31,587 nt of DNA from a virus, in IMG/VR virus record IMGVR_UViG_3300027977_002218, positions 1 to 31,587 of that record; one strand, given 5' to 3'. The position numbers and the translations under genes were made by a program. Of this stretch, positions 1 through 8,353 are shown one piece after another. Under the pieces are notes generated by a model. The model had not been told where the DNA came from. It made no database searches and saw nothing but the letters and a program-made list of their open reading frames with translations. The stretch's first letter is position 1. Every line of letters begins with the position of its first letter.

Positions 1-1208
1 CCAATGTTAAGAGTAATAATAGTATTAGGGTATAGAGAGTTAACGTCAAAGGATACAATAGCTTCTTTTAGACCTCTTTCAGGTTCTCTTACATACCCAC
101 CTTCTAAAGACTCTCGGGTGGTTTCGTTTTTAAAGGTGGGGATAACGTAACCCTGCTTTTGTGCCTGAAGCGTCATAGCCCCGGTTACGATGGATACCTT
201 TCCTAGAGCTCTTTCAAAATTAGTACAACCTTTGTAAGACAGCAGACGAATAATTTTTAGATAGTTTAGTTTCTCTTCTAACTTACGAAGTAGATCGACG
301 TCTTGAATATTATAATCTACAAAGTTTTCCCAGTCTGTTTCAGATAGAGAAGAGAGATTTGTAGCATTAATAGCAAGTTTACCTTCACCAAGCTCGTATT
401 CACAAATATAGTTAAGTGAAAAGGATTCTCTATCACCTTTAGAGTATGTCTTATAAATTTCCATGTAGTCCAAACAGCTAACACCAGAAATATACCACCT
501 GCCCATTTCTTTACCAAACTTAGCAAAGTTCTCTCTATAATGCACCTGACCTACTGGAGAGAGCTGTTTAATAAAGTCTTCTCCGAGTAAGTTCTTAGCA
601 CGATTAATAATATAAGGTATATCAAACTGCTCGGTATTCCAGCCTGTCAAGATATCAGGAGGGTCTTTCTTCCAAAAATTAACAAATCTTTCAAATAGCT
701 CTCCTTCTGTCTTACAACAATAATACGTAACGTTGTTAAGCTTAGGCTTGTAATCTTCTCTTAGCCCCCAGGTATGTATTTTACCGCTAAGTGTATCTAG
801 TACAGTTATAAGATTGACAGGGTCTTTGGCGTACTTCGGTATAGGGAAAGCTCCCGGAGAGTAGGTCTCTATATCAATAAAGAATACCTTAAGAGGGAAC
901 TGACTAAATTCAGGTTTGTGTACATCTTCCTTAAACTGATCAACCAAGAATTGCTGATCTACAGATAGGTTACCAAATAGTCTCGGGTTCTTAGTTTCTT
1001 GAACAAATTTCGAACGTTCAAATGTATTTTTGAAATAATGCTTCTTAAGAGGTGTCTTGAAAATAGATGTAGCGTCTTTAGAATCCTTATGCTCTGTAAA
1101 GAGGTAAGGGGTGAAGGGAACATCAGTATCGATTCTATCTCCATCTTCAGTCCATGTTCGTAAGAAGACAGTTCCTTCTCGAGGGTTATATGATGCGTTC
1201 CTATACAC
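1..1208 (-). CDS. 43: DNA polymerase, family B, T4 gp43-like (C-terminus outside window)
   Basis: Replicative DNA polymerase with 3'-5' proofreading. Only the first 402 codons are present, because the reading frame runs off the left edge without a stop. Visible motifs are Exo I with D112 and E114 (FFIDIETYSPG), Exo II with D196 (TGWNTEQFDIPY), Exo III with D303 (YNIQDVD) and the start of polymerase motif A with D388 (DVNSLYP). The GTG start at 1208 is chosen because an in-frame TAG lies three codons upstream (1215-1217). It also places the Exo I acids at 112 and 114, the same numbers as in T4 gp43. A good sigma70-like promoter ends 8 nt before the GTG. The thumb and most of the palm are missing, so intactness of the polymerase site cannot be judged. 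Confidence 0.95.
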   Translation of the reverse strand, partial: MYRNASYNPREGTVFLRTWTEDGDRIDTDVPFTPYLFTEHKDSKDATSIFKTPLKKHYFKNTFERSKFVQETKNPRLFGNLSVDQQFLVDQFKEDVHKPEFSQFPLKVFFIDIETYSPGAFPIPKYAKDPVNLITVLDTLSGKIHTWGLREDYKPKLNNVTYYCCKTEGELFERFVNFWKKDPPDILTGWNTEQFDIPYIINRAKNLLGEDFIKQLSPVGQVHYRENFAKFGKEMGRWYISGVSCLDYMEIYKTYSKGDRESFSLNYICEYELGEGKLAINATNLSSLSETDWENFVDYNIQDVDLLRKLEEKLNYLKIIRLLSYKGCTNFERALGKVSIVTGAMTLQAQKQGYVIPTFKNETTRESLEGGYVREPERGLKEAIVSFDVNSLYPNTIITLNI

Positions 1209-1216
1209 TAAGACCT

Positions 1217-1245
1217 ATTGTATTATGATTTAGGGTTAGTCTCAA
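1217..1245 (-). promoter_or_regulatory. sigma70-like promoter for gene 43
   Basis: On the minus strand TTGAGA (1240-1245), a 17-nt spacer and TACAAT (1217-1222) are followed by 8 nt and then the GTG of the polymerase gene. Each hexamer matches the consensus at five of six positions. Usual geometry puts the transcript start about 2 nt before the GTG. The -10 and most of the spacer lie at or just past the stop of the upstream glycosyltransferase gene. Confidence 0.5.
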
Positions 1246-2482
1246 GCAAATACTTACGATCTGGGGAACCAAACGGGGTAAAATATGCCTCATGGTGTTT
1301 CATGAGATTCTTTTCGTCTTCTAACCAGAAGTTATCGGCATATGCTCGAGACTTTTTGCAGTAATCAGCATAAACCGACTGATTCTTTGTAGCAGTTTTA
1401 ATACAGTCAATGAACTCGTTAGCATTAGAGTATTTTAAGAAGGCATCCTTGTATGTACACATATCTGGGCACACACAAGGAATACCTAGTGCGGCAGCTT
1501 CAAGCAACTTAATATTGCTCTTGGCTCTATTAAAATTATTATCCTGGAGAGCTGCAAAAGTTAATTGAGTACCAGATTCAGCCATAGTGCCTGGAAACTC
1601 GGGTAATGGAGCCCATTGATGAAACTCCATCTCTCCTCGATCAATAAAGGGTTTTAAAGGCAGTGGGTAACTTCCGTAGAACTTCCACCTAAAGTCTTTT
1701 CTTGTCTTAATAATAGCAGGTACCACCATTTCAAAGTCATCCTTCTGTCCAGTTCTGTTTGTGACATCAACGTGAGTACCTGAAGCAAAAATAGATACAA
1801 CAGGTTTCTTTTTATTCTTTTCGAAATTTTTAACCAATTCTCCGAGATTATAATACCGATCAAACCACCATTTAAGTAGGTAATTGGGTATTACAGTGGA
1901 TTTTTTGACACCCATCTTTTCGTCAAAATAATCTTTCATAAAATCACAAGTAACTGTAACCTCATCACACATATCGAGAATTTCTAAAATAGAATTACGA
2001 ATCTCATCTGCAACAAAAGCATCTTTATTTCTATTAAAGTCAGGAATATCTTCTCTAAAAACAATATCGTCAATTTCATAGATAATTTTAAACCCGCCGT
2101 CTGGCATTTGACGAGATATCTCTTTAAGCATCTTAACAAAGTCTCTTTGTATAGGTGTAGCCTGACGCTGAATTTTAACTGCTTTTACTCCAGCATAAAA
2201 TCTCGGATCGAGCACCATTGTAGTTAGTTCTAAAAGAACTGCCTTCTGATAAAGATTCAGCATTAGATTAGGAGCCATACAGCGATACCAAGAACATCCG
2301 CCGTAATCTGCAAGATAGTTAATAGCTCTTGATAACCCTTGTCCTGGTATTTCAGGTGGTGGTAAATCTCCATTAGGTCTAGCATGAAGCACTTGAGTAG
2401 TAGAGGGTATAAAAGGTGGTAAACCGATAGGTGCACCCATATTATTAGAAATACCAGATTGCTGGATAATGAATTGAGACAT
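1223..2482 (-). CDS. GT-B fold glycosyltransferase (group 1-like)
   Basis: Putative glycosyltransferase of 419 residues; donor and acceptor are unknown. The N-terminal part has GGCSWYR (61-67), resembling the acceptor-side start of many phage and bacterial group 1 enzymes. The C-terminal half reads like a GT4-type donor domain, with SIFASGTHVDV and then KLLEAAALGIPCV, which fits the E-x7-E-type donor site. The frame is open 20 codons further upstream, but that would run into gene 46. The ATG at 2482 lies 4 nt after the gene 46 stop and begins MSQFIIQQ, so I use it. It sits between genes 46 and 43, outside the main glycan block but probably functionally related. Confidence 0.75.
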   Translation of the reverse strand: MSQFIIQQSGISNNMGAPIGLPPFIPSTTQVLHARPNGDLPPPEIPGQGLSRAINYLADYGGCSWYRCMAPNLMLNLYQKAVLLELTTMVLDPRFYAGVKAVKIQRQATPIQRDFVKMLKEISRQMPDGGFKIIYEIDDIVFREDIPDFNRNKDAFVADEIRNSILEILDMCDEVTVTCDFMKDYFDEKMGVKKSTVIPNYLLKWWFDRYYNLGELVKNFEKNKKKPVVSIFASGTHVDVTNRTGQKDDFEMVVPAIIKTRKDFRWKFYGSYPLPLKPFIDRGEMEFHQWAPLPEFPGTMAESGTQLTFAALQDNNFNRAKSNIKLLEAAALGIPCVCPDMCTYKDAFLKYSNANEFIDCIKTATKNQSVYADYCKKSRAYADNFWLEDEKNLMKHHEAYFTPFGSPDRKYLLETNPKS

Positions 2483-2486
2483 AAAG

Positions 2487-4283
2487 CTATGATAATAAAT
2501 AGGTAAAGTTATTACGTTTTTCCAGAAATATTGTGTTATCAATTTTCTCTGTAATAGCTGTACCTCGATGAGTGATAATGTAGCAATTTTCGTTATGCTT
2601 TAAAGCTCTTTCTCGAAGAACGTCTAAAACTAATTCTACCCCTTTATCATCTAAAGAAGAATCTAAAAGTTCGTCATAAAAAATAGTCGAGAAGTGTACA
2701 TCCCCTTGCATTCTACGAATATCTAAGAATGAGAACAAACAAGCTAAATCAATTCTCTTACGCTCCCCACCAGAGAAGTTAAAGTAGGATTTATGTTCTC
2801 CTTTTTCATCAGTAATTTGCTCATCAAAAAACTCATCGAATTGACACAAACAGTTAGCATGAAGTTTCTCGAGATAGTATGCCATTCTTCCATTAAGAAC
2901 GGCTAAGATCTTTTTAACAATGTATGACTTAACGCCCTCTTCAGATACTACAAACTTAACACACTCGAGAACATTACATTCATGATCTAATTTTTCTAGA
3001 TCAGCCTTTCCAGTTTTAAGCTTTTGTTCGAGCTCTTTTACAACATTTTCTAAAGCTTCATTTGTTTGTCCTTTAACCTCTTCAATTTCTTTTAATATTT
3101 CTTGAATATTTTCGTTGATAAGACTGATCTTAGTTTCAGTATTTTTATTATTGTTTAAGATATCTTTTACAATATTTTTATTATTTTGGATATCATTTAT
3201 CTCTTTTTCTTTTTTAGCCTGAAAGGTGTTTACTTCATCAAGGGACTTTTGAGCAATACTAAGCTCTTTTGTTAGAACTTTTAATTTATTATTAAGCTCT
3301 TTTTTATTAGATTCTTTATGTTTAAGATCATCGTCAGAGTACGCTCTCTTACAGGTTGTACAAATAGCTCCAATCTTTTCAATTTCATTTAGCTGATCTT
3401 TAATATGACTAATTTTACTTTTAACATCAGCTAAAACTTGATAAGCGGTTTTATAAAGTTTTTGCGACTCTTGTAGTTCTTCATTGCATTGCTCAAGTTT
3501 GATATCAAGCTTTTCTATGACGTCATCAGGAAGAACTTTAATACTCTTTTTTAATTCATCAATTTTAACTTTACTCTCTTCAATACGTTTTGTTAAAGTT
3601 TCAATCTTTAATTTTTTTGTTTCTTCAAAAGCATCAAGCTGTTCTTTATTAAATTTGTATCCCTTTTCAATGCCCTCTACTTTAGTAAATAGCACTTCAT
3701 AATCTTTTTTAAGTATGTTATGCTCTTCTCTAGCTTTCGAAAGCATATCTGAAAAGACTTCAAGACTAAGAATACTCTCGATAAACTTTCTCTTATCAAT
3801 TTTAGACTGTGCCATAAAAGGTACAGTAGTATTGATAGTCATTATGACTGAGTTTTGAAATATTTTACCATTGGACATAACGAGTCTTTGAATATACTCG
3901 TTTGTCTTAGCCATAGTGGAACGGGTTATATCTTCCCCGTTTTTTGTCATATGACATTTAGTGGGACCAATAGTACGAATAATACAATATTGAGATAAAC
4001 CGTTACCGTTTTCAATGTCAAAGTCTAAGATTACTTCACATTTTTTCTTAGTAAAAGAGTTTACAATAAGGTCTTTTGGGAGTTCCCGAATTGTAGTACC
4101 AAACAATGCAAAGTACAGTGCATCAGCAATAGTTGATTTGCCAACACCATTCTTAGAGTCCTCTTTGTCATAGTTAATACCTGTTATAACATTAACCCCA
4201 GTTTGAAAATTAATAGTTACTGGTGATTCTCCGACAGAGAGAAAGTTCTTAATAGTAAGAGATTTAAAATTTACTAAACGCAC
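2487..4283 (-). CDS. 46: Recombination endonuclease subunit gp46 (Rad50/SbcC-like ATPase)
   Basis: SMC-like ATPase that pairs with the gp47 nuclease to resect DNA ends for recombination-dependent replication. Walker A is GVGKST (46-51) after an extended loop (TGINYDKEDSKN), longer than in T4. A long Lys/Glu-rich coiled coil surrounds a zinc hook CTTC with C308 and C311. The ABC signature FSGGERKRID and Walker B IFYDELLDSSLD lie near the C-terminus. The 598-residue length is close to T4 gp46. The start is GTG at 4283, because an in-frame TAA lies two codons upstream; AAGGA directly abuts it, which is too close for a normal Shine-Dalgarno. Its partner gene 47 lies about 10 kb upstream in the same direction, separated by the glycan block. 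Confidence 0.95.
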   Translation of the reverse strand: MRLVNFKSLTIKNFLSVGESPVTINFQTGVNVITGINYDKEDSKNGVGKSTIADALYFALFGTTIRELPKDLIVNSFTKKKCEVILDFDIENGNGLSQYCIIRTIGPTKCHMTKNGEDITRSTMAKTNEYIQRLVMSNGKIFQNSVIMTINTTVPFMAQSKIDKRKFIESILSLEVFSDMLSKAREEHNILKKDYEVLFTKVEGIEKGYKFNKEQLDAFEETKKLKIETLTKRIEESKVKIDELKKSIKVLPDDVIEKLDIKLEQCNEELQESQKLYKTAYQVLADVKSKISHIKDQLNEIEKIGAICTTCKRAYSDDDLKHKESNKKELNNKLKVLTKELSIAQKSLDEVNTFQAKKEKEINDIQNNKNIVKDILNNNKNTETKISLINENIQEILKEIEEVKGQTNEALENVVKELEQKLKTGKADLEKLDHECNVLECVKFVVSEEGVKSYIVKKILAVLNGRMAYYLEKLHANCLCQFDEFFDEQITDEKGEHKSYFNFSGGERKRIDLACLFSFLDIRRMQGDVHFSTIFYDELLDSSLDDKGVELVLDVLRERALKHNENCYIITHRGTAITEKIDNTIFLEKRNNFTYLLS

Positions 4284-4290
4284 TCCTTAT

Positions 4291-4318
4291 AGTATAGATA
4301 CAATTTAAATATTTTAAA
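4291..4318 (-). promoter_or_regulatory. sigma70-like promoter for gene 46
   Basis: Minus strand TTTAAA (4313-4318), 16-nt spacer, TATACT (4291-4296), then 7 nt to the GTG of gene 46. The -35 is weak (four of six), but the geometry matches other promoters in this window. A dedicated promoter would make sense here, since gene 46 lies behind a large block unrelated to recombination. Confidence 0.35.
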
Positions 4319-4323
4319 CTACT

Positions 4324-4893
4324 TTATTTAGTAGCAACAATATCCCATCCAATAGTTTGGACTTGATAGCCTAGATCAGTTAATTTATTAATACAGTTTT
4401 GAAGCTTTGTTCCATGCCCGGTAAATCGAGTTCCTTCAGCATGTAAATGTTCAAAGTATAAATACTGTATTTGAACTTTATTAAAGTCAATACTATTAAC
4501 AATATCAACATCCATACCTTCAGCGTCAATGTAAAGCCGATCAATATGTATGAGTTCGTGTTGTTTAAAGAGTGCGGTTAAATTAATTGCAGGGGTTTCA
4601 ATAGCGGTATATGTGCTTTTAAAACATGAACTGTTGATAAAATCAATAGATGTAGTGCACTCTTCAGGAGTTGTTTCAGATACATAAAAGGTAACAGTAG
4701 CTCTATCATCAGTTACAATGGCATAATGAAGTACTTTTACTTTAGGTAAGTCATTATATGCTTCTCTACACAGTTCGACGTATTTTTTATTCCCATCGAT
4801 AAGTATTGCTTTTTGAATAACACTGTAATGTTCTGTTATAAATGCTTGAACATGATCCTGTCCTTTACAACAGCCAATTTGAACTATATTCAT
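4324..4893 (-). CDS. FkbM-family SAM-dependent methyltransferase
   Basis: Predicted methyltransferase of 189 residues. The SAM-binding loop is VQIGCCKGQD (4-13), with an acidic residue after strand 2 (LIDGN, 31-35). The FkbM signature appears as IDAEGMDVD (122-130), equivalent to the usual DxEGxExxVL region. FkbM enzymes O-methylate sugars or small molecules, and the neighbourhood of glycosyltransferases suggests a sugar hydroxyl as acceptor. It is the last gene of the glycan block before gene 46 and starts 4 nt after the stop of the next methyltransferase, so the two are probably co-transcribed. Shorter than most FkbM proteins. The target is not visible. Confidence 0.75.
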   Translation of the reverse strand: MNIVQIGCCKGQDHVQAFITEHYSVIQKAILIDGNKKYVELCREAYNDLPKVKVLHYAIVTDDRATVTFYVSETTPEECTTSIDFINSSCFKSTYTAIETPAINLTALFKQHELIHIDRLYIDAEGMDVDIVNSIDFNKVQIQYLYFEHLHAEGTRFTGHGTKLQNCINKLTDLGYQVQTIGWDIVATK

Positions 4894-4897
4894 ACAT

Positions 4898-5512
4898 TTA
4901 CAATGTACAAACTAAAGTAGGCGGATCGGTAATTCGATACTGTTTCCAATTTTCATCCCACTCAGTATTAAATTCTTCCCATAGCATGTTATGTGTATCT
5001 GGCCAGGTGCGTTGTAAATAGTCATAATCATGTACAATAAAACATTTGGTCTGTTTTTTAAAGTGATTTAAACTTTTATTTCTGTCTGACCAATCTCCTT
5101 GATCAACAAAAATTAAATCGTAGTTGTGTTTAAAATCTTCCATATCGTATTTGGAGTCATAACTTGACATATAGTATGGTTTAACATTTTGTACATCTTT
5201 ATAATAGAGAGGGAAGCATTGATCTGACCATACTTTATCTGTTTCAATGCTATCAATGAGAATGTTTTGATTATTTTTTGCAAAATAAGATAAAATAGCA
5301 CTGCTACCCTTACCCATACCTAGCTCTAATATACGAGCAGTCGACTGTTTACAAAGTTCAGTACATTTTTTAAATAAAAAAGGTACGTGGGTATAATATG
5401 CAAAATATTGCACATCGTGTCTGTGTTTTTCGTCAGCAAGAAAATGCAAATCTGATAACTCATTAATTTGTGCAATTTCTTTATATATTTGTTCTATTTC
5501 TTGTAGTTGCAT
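4898..5512 (-). CDS. Class I SAM-dependent methyltransferase
   Basis: A 204-residue Rossmann-fold methyltransferase. Motif I is ARILELGMGKGS (59-70); a later acidic strand LIFVDQGDWSD and a following IVHDYDYL resemble class I enzymes that bind a metal-assisted hydroxyl acceptor. The N-terminal 50 residues are helical and lack a signal peptide. It is transcribed with the FkbM gene 4 nt downstream. A promoter-like sequence precedes it after the 128-nt gap at 5513-5640, so it may start a two-gene transcription unit. Substrate unknown; a sugar acceptor is inferred only from context. Confidence 0.7.
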   Translation of the reverse strand: MQLQEIEQIYKEIAQINELSDLHFLADEKHRHDVQYFAYYTHVPFLFKKCTELCKQSTARILELGMGKGSSAILSYFAKNNQNILIDSIETDKVWSDQCFPLYYKDVQNVKPYYMSSYDSKYDMEDFKHNYDLIFVDQGDWSDRNKSLNHFKKQTKCFIVHDYDYLQRTWPDTHNMLWEEFNTEWDENWKQYRITDPPTLVCTL

Positions 5513-5520
5513 GTTGTAAA

Positions 5521-5551
5521 ATTATAATATTGTTTTTGTTAAACTTTTCAA
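5521..5551 (-). promoter_or_regulatory. Promoter in the 5513-5640 gap
   Basis: Minus strand TTGAAA (5546-5551) with TATTAT (5524-5529) at 16-nt spacing; an overlapping TATAAT (5521-5526) ends exactly 8 nt before the ATG at 5512. Either could serve as the -10. This is the only real gap in the glycan block; apart from the promoter I see only weak AT-rich stem-loops in it. Confidence 0.4.
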
Positions 5552-5640
5552 TGTAGGAAGAGACATCTCATACTTTATCGTTTCTTAAGTAAAAATGCTA
5601 CTTTACATGTCATTGTTTAATATTCTTAACTTAATAAGCT

Positions 5641-6474
5641 TTAATCTGAATCTGTAAAACGTTTCTTCCAACTCTCTATATAAAGATCAAGTACGTTCCA
5701 ATCTACCTTATTACATTTGTCTATTTGTCTATTCAAATATTCAATTGTAATATTATTCCAATCTTTACAAAATACAATAGGTAAATGGGCGAACTGCCTA
5801 AAGCATTCATGATCTTCAACTATAGGTACAGAACGTAAATACAAACACTCCCATATTCTATGACTATCTACACCATTACCGTGCGGGCAAATAGTAAAAT
5901 AGCTCTTAGATATATCTCTCCAATACTCATCGTTAGGCTTTTTACCCCACATAAAAATACCATTTTTACTTGTGATTTGATCACAAATAATACGCTTAGA
6001 AAAATTCGTACCTGAATCAAAATTTTTAAATACTAAATTATTTTTAATATTATTTTCACTACGAATATTGCTGATGAGCTGTTGATTGCCGTGAGGCCAC
6101 TGACTATTGGCAATACCTATTGGTAATGAATGTAATTTAGGGTGATTTATGTATCTGTTTTGACAAAACCATTTTTTAATATTAGAAGATTCAATATATT
6201 TTAAATGTTGCTCATTAATACCATCATCTGAATTATGGGTGACAATAATAGTGCCTGGCTGTAAATGTAATAAAAATTTGTTCATAAAATCATGAACAAA
6301 GTGAGAGTAGATAAAAATTGTTTTATACTGTTTAACCTCTTCAACGGGAGTATCTGCTATACGTAAAAGTTTTTGTCCTTTATGTCTAAGCTGATTTTCA
6401 ATAATCCAATTGCTTTCAGCAAAAAAACTTACTTCAGTTAAATTTTGAAACTCTTCACCTGATATGATATTCAT
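5641..6474 (-). CDS. Exostosin-like (GT47 / RXYLT1-type) glycosyltransferase
   Basis: A 277-residue protein whose C-terminal third carries the exostosin-type signature ICPHGNGVDSHRIWE (195-209) followed by LYLRSVPIV. In this family the region contributes to nucleotide-sugar binding, with a conserved Glu ending the R-x-x-E motif. The N-terminal part (to about 120) has alternating strands and helices, as expected for the first Rossmann-like half of a GT-B fold. No signal peptide or membrane segment is present, so it should act in the host cytoplasm. It starts 3 nt after the upstream methyltransferase stop. The sugar transferred is unknown. Confidence 0.65.
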   Translation of the reverse strand: MNIISGEEFQNLTEVSFFAESNWIIENQLRHKGQKLLRIADTPVEEVKQYKTIFIYSHFVHDFMNKFLLHLQPGTIIVTHNSDDGINEQHLKYIESSNIKKWFCQNRYINHPKLHSLPIGIANSQWPHGNQQLISNIRSENNIKNNLVFKNFDSGTNFSKRIICDQITSKNGIFMWGKKPNDEYWRDISKSYFTICPHGNGVDSHRIWECLYLRSVPIVEDHECFRQFAHLPIVFCKDWNNITIEYLNRQIDKCNKVDWNVLDLYIESWKKRFTDSD

Positions 6475-6477
6475 TTT

Positions 6478-6969
6478 TTAATTAAAAGCTACAACAGAAA
6501 AAGCCCAATATAAATCTCTTTCGCTATGAATAATGTCTTTATATTTTAATTTATGTAAAACATCTTTAATATGAGACGGAAAAAATAAATGATAATGCTT
6601 TCTATTATTTTGCGGGTTCCAATATTCCATATCAGGGTGCGGTAGATATAAAAATAAAACCCCGTCTTTTTTAAGATGCTTTTTCCAATATTCTAAAGCT
6701 CCGACATAATCCGCTAAATGTTCAAGAGTGTGACTACTAAAAATGTAATCGTATTTTTTGGGGGGTAGATTGAACGCATCATATTCATCGTCAATAACAA
6801 TATTGATTGGCTTAGCACCAGGTAGTGTCCACCTATTAAAACCACCTATATCTAATCCTTCACCGGTACAAAAGTGTTGGGCATAAGGTAGTATAAACGA
6901 GCATGCATTTCCTTTCTTAATATAAGAGGGATAAAGATTATTGTTATATTTAAATATATTTTTGTTCAT
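6478..6969 (-). CDS. SAM-dependent methyltransferase (type 11-like), short
   Basis: A 163-residue methyltransferase. Motif I is degenerate, GLDIGGFNRW (38-47), while the motif before the acceptor site, SSHTLEHL (78-85), is typical of the methyltransferase 11 group. The following KKDGVLFLYLPHP fits the usual strand after the 'L-K-P-G-G' turn. It lies in a tight run of leftward genes (3 nt and 6 nt gaps). Because motif I lacks the usual GxGxG spacing, reduced SAM affinity or a specialised binding loop is possible. Substrate unknown. Confidence 0.65.
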   Translation of the reverse strand: MNKNIFKYNNNLYPSYIKKGNACSFILPYAQHFCTGEGLDIGGFNRWTLPGAKPINIVIDDEYDAFNLPPKKYDYIFSSHTLEHLADYVGALEYWKKHLKKDGVLFLYLPHPDMEYWNPQNNRKHYHLFFPSHIKDVLHKLKYKDIIHSERDLYWAFSVVAFN

Positions 6970-6975
6970 AATAAT

Positions 6976-7590
6976 TTATTGCTTTTTAAACACTGCTGTT
7001 AATATATTTTTATTTTCACCTTTACGTATAGTATCTTCAATTTCAGTAAAATTTAAACAACTAAAACCTATTTTTTTAAAGAAAGATATTAAAGATTTAT
7101 CATTAAAATGATGTAAATGTTCATTCGGTCGTCTGTGTTTCCAATTAGTGAACCATTCATCTGAATGGTAGTGACACCAGGGTAAACTTATGTAGATGTA
7201 ATTACATTTAATATTACATATTTCGTAAATATCTTTAAAATGTTCTAACACGTCAAAAAATGTAACAACGTCGTAGTGTTTGTCTGTTAAAGATGTTACT
7301 TGTTTAGTACCTTCGGGTGGAGGGAGTGTTGTAATGTCGTATCCATAGCACTCAGGTATAATTTCTTTACATACTTTTAAAAAATCTCCTGAGCCGTATC
7401 CTACATCTAAAATAGATGTAGGGATATGGCCTATACTACCTATTAGGTATCCTAGTCTAAGATAGCCCATACTAAGGGATTTAGGATACTTATAATAACT
7501 ATTTTTAATATAATCCGCATCATAGGTAATAGTATTAAAATTTAGTTGATGAATAACACCACATTCATCTATTTTATAATTATCTAGCAT
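6976..7590 (-). CDS. SAM-dependent methyltransferase (type 23-like)
   Basis: A 204-residue class I methyltransferase with a clear motif I, ILDVGYGSGDF (60-70), and the type 11/23 hallmark FFDVLEHF. The region after this (YIYISLPWCHY) and the closing IGFSCLNFTEIED agree with a complete fold. Proteins of this group often accompany sugar biosynthesis clusters and methylate sugar or nucleotide-sugar carbons, which fits the neighbours. A strong promoter-like sequence with an overlapping palindrome lies directly upstream, so this gene probably starts its own transcript, continuing into 6478 and 5641. Confidence 0.72.
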   Translation of the reverse strand: MLDNYKIDECGVIHQLNFNTITYDADYIKNSYYKYPKSLSMGYLRLGYLIGSIGHIPTSILDVGYGSGDFLKVCKEIIPECYGYDITTLPPPEGTKQVTSLTDKHYDVVTFFDVLEHFKDIYEICNIKCNYIYISLPWCHYHSDEWFTNWKHRRPNEHLHHFNDKSLISFFKKIGFSCLNFTEIEDTIRKGENKNILTAVFKKQ

Positions 7591-7598
7591 AAAAGAGT

Positions 7599-7626
7599 AT
7601 TATATGATACTATCATAACAAATCAA
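7599..7626 (-). promoter_or_regulatory. sigma70-like promoter with overlapping palindrome
   Basis: Minus strand TTGATT (7621-7626), 16-nt spacer, TATAAT (7599-7604), 8 nt, ATG at 7590. This is the same architecture as upstream of queE. A perfect 7-bp inverted repeat with a 1-nt centre (7603-7617) fills the spacer and touches the -10, so it could be an operator. Confidence 0.5.
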
Positions 7627-7627
7627 A

Positions 7628-8353
7628 TTATTTTATTTCAATGTAATTTGTATTTGAGAATGTGTATGTATTGTTTATATGTGGCAAATATCTTGTAGGT
7701 GTAATAATATCTATTTTAACATCACTATCCGTTTGATATTTTATTGTTGATGCTAAAACTGATTGACCTGAAAACAGAGCTACAAATTGTTTAGCAGATG
7801 CTATAACGTCTGAATATGTTTTTAAATCATTAATATCTATTGTAGATATATTTTCATTTTTACAAAAATCTTTACTGTAGCCTATTTTAGAATTAGTAAT
7901 ATAAACTATGTCTTGTTTTTTAATGCCAAGGCTTGCTATAGAGTTTTCTATTTTTTGAAGATCATATTCGTGCTGAATACTGTGTGCTGTAAAATTAATT
8001 AAAACTTTATCTTTATATTCTTCAATATACCTTGGTGTATAATAAATTTTAGGATATTCATAATCTGTATCAAACCCGTACACTTTTTGTAAAACTTGTA
8101 TGTGATTAACAGAATTATTTTCAAATTGTCTGCATCTATCTAACCACGATAAGTCTGTAAAATCTATTTTTTCTTTTTCAATATACGGATTTAATTCCCA
8201 TACAAAATTATTAATGTCCTCGTTTCTATAAGCATTGTGTTTAGATAGATAACATTTTATGTTATTTTGAGAGCATAACTCTGGTATGATGGAGTGTGCT
8301 AAATTATCTCCTAAACCTCCCCAGGGTTGATATATAACTATATTCCGTTCCAT
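7628..8353 (-). CDS. Putative glycosyltransferase (GT9/GT-B-like)
   Basis: A 241-residue protein that starts IVIYQPWGGLGDNLAHS, the GGLGDN loop (12-17) being reminiscent of heptosyltransferase-type GT9 enzymes. The second half has FVALFSGQSVLAST, where GT9 proteins keep a G-x-S/T donor loop. No transmembrane segment. Its start overlaps the end of the GT11 gene by 16 bp, implying coupled translation. The assignment rests on fold-level resemblance and position among glycosyltransferases, not on complete motifs, so a different sugar-related role is possible. Confidence 0.5.
   Translation of the reverse strand: MERNIVIYQPWGGLGDNLAHSIIPELCSQNNIKCYLSKHNAYRNEDINNFVWELNPYIEKEKIDFTDLSWLDRCRQFENNSVNHIQVLQKVYGFDTDYEYPKIYYTPRYIEEYKDKVLINFTAHSIQHEYDLQKIENSIASLGIKKQDIVYITNSKIGYSKDFCKNENISTIDINDLKTYSDVIASAKQFVALFSGQSVLASTIKYQTDSDVKIDIITPTRYLPHINNTYTFSNTNYIEIK

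Noticed and set aside
2483-2542. N-terminal extension of the glycosyltransferase gene into gene 46
   Set aside because: Would overlap gene 46 by 56 bp; ATG 2482 lies directly after the gene 46 stop.
3484-3702. Rightward frame inside gene 46
   Set aside because: Ser/Leu-rich reverse of the coiled-coil codons; no start signal.
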